From NCBI GenBank assembly GCA_963833885.1, contig CAWHZU010000008.1, forward strand, positions 114,537 to 178,536: DNA of 64,000 nt, written 5' to 3'. Positions 33,611 through 42,729 of this stretch are shown here, piece by piece. The first letter of the stretch is position 1. Each line of letters starts with the position of its first letter. The notes under the pieces are model-generated. The model was not told where the DNA came from and made no database searches. It was given only the letters and a program-made list of their open reading frames with translations. The position numbers were made by a program, and so were the translations under genes. Source of the stretch: JASHPR01 sp963833885 (GTDB lineage Bacteria; Actinomycetota; Actinomycetes; Streptosporangiales; Streptosporangiaceae).

Positions 33611-34401
33611 CCGACGCAAGCGTGACCGCCGGAACGGACCTGAGCGGGACCCGGGCGCTCATCACCGGCGCGACCAGCGGGCTCGGCCTGGCGATGGCGA
33701 GCGCGCTGGCCAAGGCCGGGGCCACGGTGCTGCTCACCGGGCGCGACGCGGCCCGCGCGCAGGAGGCCGCAGCGCGCCTGCCGGGAGCTAGCGGCCTCGC
33801 CCTTGACGTCAGGGACGAGACGTCGGTGGCCGACGCCGTCGAGCGTGCGTGGTCCCGGCTCGGCGGCCTCGACCTGCTGGTGAACAACGCGGGCATCGGA
33901 ATGCGCACCGTGAACCCCCGCTTCATGGTCGAGCCCCAGCCGTTCTGGCAGGTGCCCGCCGACGGGTTCCGCGCGGTGATCGACACGAACCTGACCGGCT
34001 ATTTCCTCGTGGCGCGCGAGGTCGCGCCGAGGATGCTGGACGCCGGCGGCGGCCGCATCGTCAACATCTCGCTGAACCACGCGACCATGACCAGGCGGGG
34101 CTTTGTCCCGTACGGACCGTCGCGGGCCGGCGCCGAGGCGCTCTCCCGGATCATGGCCGCCGATCTGCGCGGCACCCCGGTCACGGTGAACATCTTGCTG
34201 CCGGGCGGCGTCACCGCGACCGGCATGCTCCCGGACGAGCACCGGCCGCCGGGCCTGCGGGCCATCGATCCCGCGGTCATGGGCCCGCCGATCGTCTGGC
34301 TGGCCTCCTCCGCCGCCGCAGGCGTGCACGACGAGCGCATCGTCGCCACCGAGTTCGACGACTGGCTGCGCCAGCGCTCGGCCGGCGGCCCGACAGCTTA
34401 G
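33607..34401 (+). CDS. SDR family oxidoreductase with Y-x3-R in place of Y-x3-K
   Basis: 264 aa, coupled to the hydrolase gene by GTGA. The glycine loop TGATSGLGLAMASALAKAG, NNAG and a C-terminal cap are normal. The catalytic segment near residue 168 reads YGPSR, so the Lys that lowers the Tyr pKa is replaced by Arg; the Ser in NISLNH is also shifted relative to typical SDRs. This may be an active variant or a degenerate enzyme. Start at GTG 33607. The frame is open for about 80 codons upstream, inside the hydrolase, which is not family sequence. Confidence 0.82.
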   Translation: MTDASVTAGTDLSGTRALITGATSGLGLAMASALAKAGATVLLTGRDAARAQEAAARLPGASGLALDVRDETSVADAVERAWSRLGGLDLLVNNAGIGMRTVNPRFMVEPQPFWQVPADGFRAVIDTNLTGYFLVAREVAPRMLDAGGGRIVNISLNHATMTRRGFVPYGPSRAGAEALSRIMAADLRGTPVTVNILLPGGVTATGMLPDEHRPPGLRAIDPAVMGPPIVWLASSAAAGVHDERIVATEFDDWLRQRSAGGPTA

Positions 34402-34451
34402 GCACGCTGCGGCGACAACCCATATCCGCCGGCTCCTTTCACGCGTGCACG

Positions 34452-34490
34452 ACGGATCGCGGGCGGCCCGATCGGCCACCCGCGATCCGT
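34452..34490. terminator. bidirectional hairpin terminator
   Basis: ACGGATCGCGGG at 34452-34463 is perfectly complementary to CCCGCGATCCGT at 34479-34490, a 12-bp stem with a 15-nt loop, between two convergent genes (SDR and the Cys-rich protein). Confidence 0.8.
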
Positions 34491-34508
34491 TCTGGCCAGT
34501 TATCCGGC

Positions 34509-35756
34509 CTAAGCCGCGTAGCCTTCTTCGCCGCCGTCGCCGTCGCCGGCATCGGCGCCATCGCCGTGGTCGCAGCACCGGCCACCCGGGCAGCAGCGGT
34601 ACTCCTGGGACTGCTCCAGAAGCTCGACCTTGCGCTGCAGCAGCCTGTTGTTCAGTTCCTTGGCGGCCAGCTCGAGCTCGATCTCCCGCTTGCGGGCGGG
34701 TTCGCACGAGTCGCACTCGTCCAGGCAGCACTTGACCATCACGCCGGGCGTGGGCAGGCGCACGGTCCGCTCCCAGGACAGCCGCTCGACCGTCTCGACG
34801 GAGCAGTTGCCCGCCGCGTCCAGCAGGCCCTCGGCCCGCAGGTCGGCGTCGACCTGGGCGAGCCCGGCCGCACGGACGGCGGCCGGAATCGGCTGCGGAG
34901 CCGGCCCGTTGCCACCGTTCGCAGGGCCAGCAGCCCCGGCAACCGGCGACAGCGGGTGGATGCCGGTCGGGCACGCCGGGTCGTCGACCCGCCGCTCGAT
35001 CGCCACCAGCTTGAAGCGCAGCTTCTGGCACTTCTCGATCCGGTAGAACAGGTACGTCAGGGCGTGGCAGCGGTTCTTGTTGGAGAACTCCCGCGACGCC
35101 GATTCGTACTTGTCCTCCGACTGCTCCTGGGCGTGGGTGCGGCTGGCGACCTCGGCCACGGAGGTCGACGTCGCTGCGCGCACCGAGGTCTCGACCTTGC
35201 GGCTGGAACTCTCCGCGTGCTCGGACAGGCTGTTGAAGAACGCGCTGGCCGCGCTTGCGTCGTAGCTCGTGGCCGCAGCGTAGCCGCCGATGTCGAGGAA
35301 ACCCAGGTCGAGGCCGGCGTAGTGCCCCCCGCTCGCGGCCGACGCACGGTAGGACGATTCCTGCTGCCCCTGCCGCAGCACGTCCAGGTTGCTCATCGAG
35401 TCCGTCATCCCGGACAGGAAGAACGACTGCTCCGAGGTGGTGAACTGCCGGGCCGCATACTCGGCGTCGGTGCTGAAGCTGAACCGGCTGTTCCGGTCGG
35501 TGGTCAGCAGGCGCACCTTCTCACCCGGCAGCAGCGTGGTCGAGTACAGCAGGTCGCCGAGGATCAGCGGCCCGCTGCAGCACTCCAGCCGGAAACACAC
35601 CGTCACCTCGACGAGCAGTTGCTGCTCGCCGTCCTTGGTCTGGACGACCGGGCGGAACGGGATGCGGTACCGCACATCGAGCTCGTCGCAGCTCTGCCAG
35701 GGGTGCAGCGGCGGACAACAGCCCACCTTGCTGACCGGTGTCTGCTCAGTGATCAT
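34509..35756 (-). CDS. Cys-rich protein of unknown function, 415 aa
   Basis: Starts at ATG 35756 with AAAGGAG 7 bp upstream. Layout: residues 1-20 (VGCCPPLHPWQSC), a beta-like domain about 25-90 (YRIPFRPVVQTKDGEQQLLVEVTVCFRLECCSG, then STTLLPGEKVRLLTTDRNSRFSFS), a Ser/Ala/Glu-rich helical middle about 95-215 with SGGHYAGLDLGFLDIGGYAAA, then CHALTYLFYRIEKCQKLRFKLVAIERRVDDP. The C-terminus has CCLDECDSC, a coiled-coil-like helix (REIELELAAKELNNRLLQRKVELLEQSQE) and RCCPGGRCCDHGDGAD. No signal peptide or span. The four Cys-Cys pairs suggest metal binding. Single gene, flanked by a terminator and a P450. I recall loosely similar proteins in other phyla but no function. Confidence 0.65.
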   Translation of the reverse strand: MITEQTPVSKVGCCPPLHPWQSCDELDVRYRIPFRPVVQTKDGEQQLLVEVTVCFRLECCSGPLILGDLLYSTTLLPGEKVRLLTTDRNSRFSFSTDAEYAARQFTTSEQSFFLSGMTDSMSNLDVLRQGQQESSYRASAASGGHYAGLDLGFLDIGGYAAATSYDASAASAFFNSLSEHAESSSRKVETSVRAATSTSVAEVASRTHAQEQSEDKYESASREFSNKNRCHALTYLFYRIEKCQKLRFKLVAIERRVDDPACPTGIHPLSPVAGAAGPANGGNGPAPQPIPAAVRAAGLAQVDADLRAEGLLDAAGNCSVETVERLSWERTVRLPTPGVMVKCCLDECDSCEPARKREIELELAAKELNNRLLQRKVELLEQSQEYRCCPGGRCCDHGDGADAGDGDGGEEGYAA

Positions 35757-35893
35757 CTCTAGCTCCTTTCCCCGCGAAGCGGGAGCTACCGGCGGGCATC
35801 TGGCCCATCCCGGTAGTTAGTCGAGCGCCGGGCCGGGTGCCAGATACATCGCGGGCCGCGCCACGGCGGGCAATGTCCTTCTGCCGTCGCCGC

Positions 35894-37102
35894 TTAGGCA
35901 GGCTCGACCGCAACCGGCAACGTGTCCAGGCTGCGCAGGGTGTTGTTGAGGCGCGGGCGCGGCTCGCCGGCCAGCCGCCACGAGGCGACCCGCGAAGCCA
36001 GCGCCCGGAACACCGCCTCGCCCTCCATGCGCGCGATCACCTGGCCGACGCAGTTGTGCACGCCGATGCCGAACCCCATGTGACCGGCGGTCTTGCGGCG
36101 GATGTCGAACCGGTCCGGGTCCTCCCAGTGCCGCGGATCGCGGTTGGCCCCGGCAAAGAACACGAGCACCTTCGCGTCGGCGGGCAAGAGCGTCCCGGCC
36201 ATGTCCACCGGCTCGCTGGTGGTCCGGAAGAAGCCCACCACCGGTGACTCGCGCCGGACCACCTCCTCGAACGCGTTGCGGGCCAGCGACGGGTCCTCGC
36301 GCAGCGCCTGCCACTGGTCCGGGTGCCGGGCGAAATCGAGCACGCCGAGCCCGATCGCGCTCACCGTGGTGTCCAGGCCGGCCGACAGGAACGAGCGGAC
36401 CAGCAGCGCGGCCTCGTCCTGGGTTACCTCGCCCGCGTCGACCCCGGCGTAGATCAGCGCGCCGAGGCCGTCCGGCCGCAGCGAGGACCGGGAGCACTGC
36501 TCGGTGATCCAGCCGATCACGCCCTCGGCGCCCGCCATCGAGGACTCGAACAGGTGGTTGCGCGGGCCATGCCCGTTGAACACCATCGCACCGTAGGCCA
36601 GCAACTGGTCCCTGCCGTCGGTGGCGATCCCGAACGCCTCGGGGAACACCCGCGTCGGGAAGATCTCGGCCAGGTCAGGCACCGCGTCGAAGGAGCCGCG
36701 CGCAACCAGATCGTCGGCCAGCTCATCGGCGCGGCGGTCGAAGATTTCCTGCAGGTAGGCGAGGGAGCGCGGCGCGAGCGCGCGGGCCACTACCCGCCGG
36801 TTGTGCGTGTGCACCGGCGGGTCGACCTCAAGCAGGATGCTCGGCTTGCGCCACGGTTTCTCGGTCGCGAAGTTGCTGATCCCGACCCCGGCGGCCGACG
36901 AGAAGACCTGCGGGTTCCGCAGCACCGAGCTGACCTGCTCGTGTCTCGCCACCGCGAACACCCCGTACCGTTCCAGATAAACCACCGGGGCCGCGTTCCG
37001 AATCTCGGCCAAAGCCGGGAACGGGTCGGTGAGGAAGCCGTCCGAGAACGGATCGATCGCAGAGCTGACATAGGCCGAGGGCGTTCCGGTTGCCGGCGTC
37101 AT
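35894..37102 (-). CDS. cytochrome P450, CYP199-like
   Basis: 402 aa, soluble bacterial class. The I-helix AGLDTTVSA near residue 245, the K-helix EEVVRR near 288, and the heme loop GFGIGVHNCVGQVIA with Cys near 348 are intact. The heme loop differs slightly from the usual FGxGxHxCxG but keeps all key positions. The general sequence resembles CYP199-type enzymes that demethylate or hydroxylate aromatic acids such as methoxybenzoates; the assignment is tentative. No ferredoxin or ferredoxin reductase is adjacent. ATG at 37102. Confidence 0.9.
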   Translation of the reverse strand: MTPATGTPSAYVSSAIDPFSDGFLTDPFPALAEIRNAAPVVYLERYGVFAVARHEQVSSVLRNPQVFSSAAGVGISNFATEKPWRKPSILLEVDPPVHTHNRRVVARALAPRSLAYLQEIFDRRADELADDLVARGSFDAVPDLAEIFPTRVFPEAFGIATDGRDQLLAYGAMVFNGHGPRNHLFESSMAGAEGVIGWITEQCSRSSLRPDGLGALIYAGVDAGEVTQDEAALLVRSFLSAGLDTTVSAIGLGVLDFARHPDQWQALREDPSLARNAFEEVVRRESPVVGFFRTTSEPVDMAGTLLPADAKVLVFFAGANRDPRHWEDPDRFDIRRKTAGHMGFGIGVHNCVGQVIARMEGEAVFRALASRVASWRLAGEPRPRLNNTLRSLDTLPVAVEPA

Positions 37103-37144
37103 GGCGGCGCCCCCCTTCGCAGGACTAACCCAGCCCAGCCATCA

Positions 37145-39559
37145 TCATTGACGGTCCTTCCGGCCGGCAAGCCTGCGCATGGCCCGCTCGACCGCGGTGC
37201 CGAACGGGTTGTCCTGCACCACGTAGGTCCAGGTCGCCGTCGGGCGCTTGAGCCCGGCGGCGTCGAGGTCCACGCCCGCCTCGGTGATCGGGGCCGTGCG
37301 GAACGTCTCGGCGGCCTCGTCCTGCACCCGGTCGAGCAGGCTGGTGAACAGCTTGACCGCCTCGACCTGGAAGTCGCCCAGGGGATCACGGCCCCCGCCG
37401 AGGGCGCCGGTGCCGAGCGCGCGCAGATGGATGCCCTCGCGGATGTCGCCGAGCACGGCGAGGTGATCGGCCCAGCCGCGGTCGAGGTGATAGAGCACGA
37501 TCGTGCGCGCCGCCCCGGCCAGCACGTCTTCGTCCACGGACGCGGACAGTTCCTCGAACCGCTCCGGGCAGCGGGTACCGAGAGCCACCAGGGCGGCGTC
37601 GCTGCGCATCAGCCGGTCCCGGTGCTCGAGCACGATCGCCCGCTGCTGCTCGATCAGCTCGTGATAGCGGTATGTGTTCCGGTGGATCTCCAGGTTGGCG
37701 CCGTCCGCGACCCGCTGCGCGTGCGCCACGGCCTCGGTCGCCCCGGCGTCGCGGACTCGCCCGTCCGCGGCGACGTCACGGGGCGGCCGGGTGTCCGGGG
37801 CGTGGCTCGTGATCAGGTCGTCCTCCATCGAGACGAAGAACACCGAGTCGCCGGGGTCGCCCTGGCGGCCGGACCGGCCGCGCAGCTGGTTGTCGAGCCG
37901 GCTGCTCGCGTGCCGGCCGGTGCCGATCACGTACAGGCCGCCAAGCTCGGCCACCCGGTCGTGCTCTGCCGAGCCGGCTGTCTCCGCCCCGCCTTCGCCA
38001 CCCTTCGCCCCGCCTTCGCTAACCCCGCCCTCGCCCTCGCCATCCCTGGCCCCGCCCTCGCCACGCCTGGCCTCGCCTTCGCCACCCCCGCTGCCGCCGA
38101 GCCGGATGTCCGTGCCCCGCCCGGCCATCTGCGTGGACACGGTGATCGCACCGTAGGCCCCGGCCTCGGCGACGATCGCCGCCTCCTGCGCGTCGTTCTT
38201 CGCGTTGAGCACGACGTGTTCCAGCCCGGCCGCGGTGAGCCGGCGGGACAGCCGTTCCGACTCGGCGATGTCCAGGGTGCCGATCAGGACCGGCTGCCCG
38301 TTCGCGTGGGCGCCGGCGACCTCGGCGACGATCGCCCTGTCCTTCTGCCCCGCGGTCGCGTACAGCCGGTCCGCCTCGTCCACGCGAATGCACGGCCGGT
38401 TCGGCGGGATCACCGCGACCTCGAGCCCGTAGAACTGGCGGAGCTGGTCGCCCACGGTGACCGCCGTGCCGGTCATCCCGCAGACCCGCGGGTAGCGCCG
38501 GACCAGGGACTCGACCGTGATGCTGTCCAGGATCTCGCCGCTCTCGCTGGCCGCGATGCCCTCCTTGGCCTCGACCGCGGCCTGCAGGCCGTCCGGCCAG
38601 CGCTGCAGCTCGGCAACCCGGCCCCGGGACGCGCTGATCAGCCGCACCTCGTCGTCGCGGACGATGTAGTCGACGTCGCGGCGCAGCAGCGCGTGCGCGT
38701 GCAGCGCCACGTTGAGCCTGGTCAGCGCCTCGATCTGGTCGGCGGCGTACAGGTCGATGCCGCCCAGGGCCCGCTCGGCTGCGCGGGAGCCCTCGTCGGT
38801 CAGCGACGCGTTGCGGCCCTCGTCGTCGGTCTCGTAGTGCAGGCCCGGCCGCAGCCCGCGCACGATCTCGGCCATCTCGGGGTCGGCGTCCGTCCCGGCC
38901 GCGGCGCCGGCCAGCACCAGCGGCACGAGCGCCTCGTCGATCAGCACCGAGTCGGCCTCGTCGATCAGCAGCACGTCGGGCGGGGCCGCAACCAGGTCGG
39001 CCGGGTCGGTGACCAGCCGGTCGCGGAGCACGTCGAAGCCGATCTCGCTGATCGGCGCGTAGGTCACCTGCGCCTCGTACGCCTGCCGCCGTTCCTCCGG
39101 CGTCGACGCCTGTACGATGTGGCCGACGTTGACGCCGAGCAGGCCGTACAGCGGCCGCATCCATTCGGCGTCCCGCTGGGCCAGGTAGTCGTTGACGGAC
39201 GCCACCTGCACCGACCGGCCGGTCAGCGCGTACCGGGCGGCCGCGAGCGCGCCGGCCAGCGTCTTGCCCTCGCCGGTGGCCATCTCCGCGATCTGGCCCT
39301 GCAGCATCGCCAGCGTGCCGATGAGCTGCACGTCGAAGGGGCGCTCCCCCAGTGCCCGCCGCGCAGCCTCGCGCCCGACCGCGCAGAACTCGCCGTCGTC
39401 ACGGGCGTCTCGAGCCAGGGCCTGGAACGCGTCGTCGTCCGCCTCGGCAAGCTCCGCTTCGCGCGCCTCGATCGCCGGGAGCAGCCGCTGGTAGCGGGCC
39501 AGGTCGGCGCTGCCGGGCTGCTGCAGGAGGCGCCGGAAGCGGGCGCCGAACGAGCTCAC
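37145..39559 (-). CDS. SecA2-like accessory preprotein translocase ATPase
   Basis: 804 aa, shorter than housekeeping SecA (about 900). Nucleotide-binding motifs are intact: MATGEGKT near residue 95, VLLIDEADSVLIDEA near 208, and QMAGRGTDIRLGG near 480 with RGRSGRQGDPGDS. The C-terminal SecB-binding zinc motif is absent, as usual for SecA2. A ~40-residue low-complexity insertion of Gly/Glu/Ala lies at about 487-526 in the second nucleotide domain. SecA2 exports a subset of proteins with or without SecY2. The gene follows pgm by 15 bp, in a row of minus-strand genes. ATG at 39559. Confidence 0.88.
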   Translation of the reverse strand: MSSFGARFRRLLQQPGSADLARYQRLLPAIEAREAELAEADDDAFQALARDARDDGEFCAVGREAARRALGERPFDVQLIGTLAMLQGQIAEMATGEGKTLAGALAAARYALTGRSVQVASVNDYLAQRDAEWMRPLYGLLGVNVGHIVQASTPEERRQAYEAQVTYAPISEIGFDVLRDRLVTDPADLVAAPPDVLLIDEADSVLIDEALVPLVLAGAAAGTDADPEMAEIVRGLRPGLHYETDDEGRNASLTDEGSRAAERALGGIDLYAADQIEALTRLNVALHAHALLRRDVDYIVRDDEVRLISASRGRVAELQRWPDGLQAAVEAKEGIAASESGEILDSITVESLVRRYPRVCGMTGTAVTVGDQLRQFYGLEVAVIPPNRPCIRVDEADRLYATAGQKDRAIVAEVAGAHANGQPVLIGTLDIAESERLSRRLTAAGLEHVVLNAKNDAQEAAIVAEAGAYGAITVSTQMAGRGTDIRLGGSGGGEGEARRGEGGARDGEGEGGVSEGGAKGGEGGAETAGSAEHDRVAELGGLYVIGTGRHASSRLDNQLRGRSGRQGDPGDSVFFVSMEDDLITSHAPDTRPPRDVAADGRVRDAGATEAVAHAQRVADGANLEIHRNTYRYHELIEQQRAIVLEHRDRLMRSDAALVALGTRCPERFEELSASVDEDVLAGAARTIVLYHLDRGWADHLAVLGDIREGIHLRALGTGALGGGRDPLGDFQVEAVKLFTSLLDRVQDEAAETFRTAPITEAGVDLDAAGLKRPTATWTYVVQDNPFGTAVERAMRRLAGRKDRQ

Positions 39560-39574
39560 GGCGCCCGGCGCGGG

Positions 39575-41215
39575 TCAGCCGCGCAGCACGGACTCGATGA
39601 TCTGCTGTGCCTCCGCCTGGATCCGCGCAAGATGATCTGCTCCCTGGAACGACTCAGCGTAGAGCTTATAGACGTCCTCGGTGCCGGATGGCCGCGCGGC
39701 GAACCAGCCGGACTCGGTGACCACCTTGAGGCCGCCCAGCGGCTCGCCGTTGCCCGGCGCGGTCGTGAGGCGGGCCAGCACCTTCTGGCCCGCGAGCTCG
39801 GTGACGTCAACCTGCTCAGGGCTGAGCTTGGCCAGCGCGGCCTTCTGCTCGCGGGTCGCCGGGGCGTCGATGCGCTCGTAGACCGGCGCGCCGAGCAGGT
39901 CGGTGAGCTCGCGGTAACGCTCGCCGGGCGTCTGGCCGGTGATCGCGGTGATCTCGCTGGCCAGCAGCGCCAGGATGATCCCGTCCTTGTCGGTCGTCCA
40001 CACCCGGCCGTCCCGGCGCAGGAACGAGGCCCCGGCGCTCTCCTCGCCGCCGAACGCGACGCTGCCGTCGAGCAGGCCGGGCACGAACCACTTGAACCCG
40101 ACCGGCACCTCCATCAGGCGGCGCCCGGCCGCCTCGGTGACCCGGTCGATGATGGAGGAGCTGACCATGGTCTTGCCGACGGCGGCGTCCGCGGGCCAGT
40201 TCTCCCGGTGGCGGTACAGGTAGTCGATCGCCGCGGCCAGGTAGTGGTTGGGGTTGAGCAGGCCGGACTCGGGGGTCACAATCCCATGCCGGTCCGCGTC
40301 GGTGTCGTTGCCGGTGGCGATCGCGAAATCGGCACGCCGCTCGATCAGCGACGCCATCGCGAACGGCGACGAGCAGTCCATCCGGATCCGGCCGTCCCAG
40401 TCCAGGGTCATGAACCGGAACGTCGGGTCGACCACCGGGTTGACGACGGTCAGGTCCAGCCCGAACCGGCCGCCGATCTCACCCCAGTAGGCCACGCTGG
40501 CGCCGCCGAGCGGGTCGGCGCCGATCCGCAGGCCCGCCGACCGAACCGCGTCCATGTCCACCACCGACGGCAGCGCGGAGGTGTACTGAACCAGGAAGTC
40601 GTGGCTGCCCGTGGCGGCCCTGGCCCGGTCGTAGCGGATCCTGCGGACCTGCTTCAGCCCGTCGCGCAGCAGTTCGTTGGCCCGGTCCTGGATCACCGAC
40701 GTGATCTGCGTGCCCGCCGGGCCGCCGTCGGGCGGGTTGTACTTGAACCCGCCGTCCTCCGGCGGGTTGTGCGACGGGGTGACCACGATCCCGTCCGCCA
40801 GGCCGCCGGTCCGGCCGTCGTTGTGCTCCAGGATCGCGAGCGAGATGGCGGGGGTCGGCGTGTAGCCGTCCCGGCTGTCGGCGAGCACGCTCACGTGGTT
40901 GGCGGCCAGCACCTCGAGCGCGGTGACGAACGCGGGCTCGGACAGCGCGTGCGTGTCCCGGCCGATGTACAGCGGCCCGGTGATCCCATTGCGGGCCCGG
41001 TAGTCGCAGATCGCCTGCGTGGTGGCGGCGATGTGGTCCTCGTTGAACGACAGCCGCAGCGCCGAGCCACGGTGACCGGACGTGCCGAACGTTACTTGTT
41101 GTGCTGGTTCGCCCGGATCGGGATGCTCTGCGAAAAAGGCGGTGATCAGTCTGGGGACGTCCACAAGGTCGGCCTGGGTCGCCGGCTGTCCTGCCCGCCC
41201 ATCCCGCTCAACCAC
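39575..41215 (-). CDS. pgm: phosphoglucomutase (alpha-D-glucose phosphate-specific)
   Basis: 546 aa from the GTG at 41215, which matches the length of E. coli Pgm and has GGGGG 5 bp upstream; the frame stays open to about 41284 but that part is not family sequence. Key motifs: TSGHRGSALRLSFN at residue ~45, the phosphoserine TPSHNPPEDGGFKYNPP near 145, metal-binding GNDTDADRHG near 300, FGGEESAGASFLRRDG near 385, and PSGTEDVYKLYAESF near the end. Interconverts glucose 1- and 6-phosphate. The start overlaps the stop of the PAP2 gene by 8 bp, so these genes are co-translated. Confidence 0.92.
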   Translation of the reverse strand: MVERDGRAGQPATQADLVDVPRLITAFFAEHPDPGEPAQQVTFGTSGHRGSALRLSFNEDHIAATTQAICDYRARNGITGPLYIGRDTHALSEPAFVTALEVLAANHVSVLADSRDGYTPTPAISLAILEHNDGRTGGLADGIVVTPSHNPPEDGGFKYNPPDGGPAGTQITSVIQDRANELLRDGLKQVRRIRYDRARAATGSHDFLVQYTSALPSVVDMDAVRSAGLRIGADPLGGASVAYWGEIGGRFGLDLTVVNPVVDPTFRFMTLDWDGRIRMDCSSPFAMASLIERRADFAIATGNDTDADRHGIVTPESGLLNPNHYLAAAIDYLYRHRENWPADAAVGKTMVSSSIIDRVTEAAGRRLMEVPVGFKWFVPGLLDGSVAFGGEESAGASFLRRDGRVWTTDKDGIILALLASEITAITGQTPGERYRELTDLLGAPVYERIDAPATREQKAALAKLSPEQVDVTELAGQKVLARLTTAPGNGEPLGGLKVVTESGWFAARPSGTEDVYKLYAESFQGADHLARIQAEAQQIIESVLRG

Positions 41216-42701
41216 CTGGACCCCCAACGTTTTCTGCCGGGCCAACACGGCTATCTTCACATGCCCTGACAGCGCTGCGGTCAACCGCAGGCGCCCGGCG
41301 CTGCCGCGCCAGGCCAGCCGCGTTCGGGCTGATCAGCAGGGAGGTAGCGGTCAGCCAGAGCGCGGCGAAGATGAGGCTGCCAAGGATGTCCGTTGGGTGG
41401 TGCTCCCCCCGGTACATGCGGGAGAGCGCCACCAGGACCGGCATGGCCACGGCGGGGATCAGGAACAGCCACCGCCACCAGCCGCGGGCGTGGCCGATGA
41501 CCAGGATCGCGATCGCTATGTACAGGCAGGCGGTGGCGGCCTCGTGCCCGGAGGGGTAGGCGGACGTGGGCAGGTGCTGGTCGAGGTGGGTGACGTCCGG
41601 CCGGGGGCGCTTGACCACGGCGGCCGCGGTGAGGAACGCGCCGAGCTCGCCGAACATGAGGACAGCGATGAAGACGACCGGCCGCCAGTGCCGGGTGACC
41701 GCGAGAAAGACCACGCACGTGGCGATCCCCACGATGAGGATGGCCTCGGTCGCGCCGAGCGTGGTGAACACCTCACTCCAGCGGGTCAGGCTGGGCGTGC
41801 GATGGGCGGCGAACCAGCGCGGGACCGTATGGTCGCCCAGCACGTTGCCGTTGCCGAACCTGATGACCAGCTCGCCGAAGCCAATCACGATCCCCAGGAT
41901 CAGCACCCAGGAGATCACGACGCCGGCGGCGGCGCGGCCGCGATGCCGGGTGGCCGCGGCGGGTTCCGGCCTGGCCGGCCTGAGATCGGCACGGGCCTCG
42001 GGCTCCAGGCCCTCGGGCAGCGGGTCCGTGACCGGCTCGCCCGCCGCCTGCCTGCTCAGCTCGAAGGCGAACGCGGTTATCCCGAGCCAGGTGATCCCGA
42101 GGGCCCACGCGCCCAGGACGTCAGACAGGTAGTGCACGCCGAGCAGCACCCGGCTGATCCCGATCAGCGCGACCAGCGCGGTGATCAGCGCGATGAAGGC
42201 GCGCCGCCATCTGCCGGGTCGGACGGCAGGCAGGAACACCAGGAGAATGGCGCCGTAGCAGACGATCGAGCCGAGCGAGTGCCCGCTCGGGAAGCTGTTT
42301 CCGGTGCCGTGGGCGACGGGGTGCGCCACCACCGGGCGCAACCGGCCGACCAGCGACTTGAGCACCGGGTCCATGATCAGCGCGCCCGCGCCGGCCACCA
42401 GCAGGTAGCCCGCCAGCCACCAGCGCCTGCGCAGGGCAAGCAGGACCGCGGCGGCACCGGTCACCGTCCACAGCACGCCATCGCTGCCCAGCCAGGTGAT
42501 CGCCTTGACCACCGATACAAGCGTCTTGTCGCCGGAGATCGCGCTGTTGAGGTCGGCCGCGGCGCCGTGGTCGACGGACTCTAACGGAACCCACTGCAGC
42601 CGCACGAGCACTAGCAGGATCGTGAAGAGCAGCGCCGCACCCGTCACCGTGATCAGTGGCGTTAGGCTGCGGCCGCCGCGGTCGTGGGTCTGGCTCGCCA
42701 T
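41208..42701 (-). CDS. membrane phosphatase with two tandem PAP2 domains
   Basis: 497 aa from ATG 42701, about 11-12 membrane spans. The first PAP2 catalytic set is K115 with RP at 122-123, PSGH at 138-141, SR183-184, H190 and D194. A linker (about 218-258, Pro/Arg-rich) leads to a second full set: KRPRP 364-368, PSGH 383-386, SR427-428, H434 and D438. PAP2 enzymes dephosphorylate phosphatidate, undecaprenyl pyrophosphate or similar lipids at the outer face. Two intact active sites in one chain are uncommon. The next gene upstream encodes a diacylglycerol kinase, the reverse reaction of phosphatidate phosphatase. Overlaps pgm by 8 bp. Confidence 0.88.
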   Translation of the reverse strand: MASQTHDRGGRSLTPLITVTGAALLFTILLVLVRLQWVPLESVDHGAAADLNSAISGDKTLVSVVKAITWLGSDGVLWTVTGAAAVLLALRRRWWLAGYLLVAGAGALIMDPVLKSLVGRLRPVVAHPVAHGTGNSFPSGHSLGSIVCYGAILLVFLPAVRPGRWRRAFIALITALVALIGISRVLLGVHYLSDVLGAWALGITWLGITAFAFELSRQAAGEPVTDPLPEGLEPEARADLRPARPEPAAATRHRGRAAAGVVISWVLILGIVIGFGELVIRFGNGNVLGDHTVPRWFAAHRTPSLTRWSEVFTTLGATEAILIVGIATCVVFLAVTRHWRPVVFIAVLMFGELGAFLTAAAVVKRPRPDVTHLDQHLPTSAYPSGHEAATACLYIAIAILVIGHARGWWRWLFLIPAVAMPVLVALSRMYRGEHHPTDILGSLIFAALWLTATSLLISPNAAGLARQRRAPAVDRSAVRACEDSRVGPAENVGGPGG

Positions 42702-42729
42702 GGACCCCAACTGCCCGCCGCGCGGTCGT

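Noticed and set aside
36323..41269. A 1,648-codon open frame on the plus strand
   Set aside because: It is fully antisense to P450, SecA2 and pgm, all with intact motifs; in DNA this GC-rich the opposite frame of real genes stays open by codon bias.
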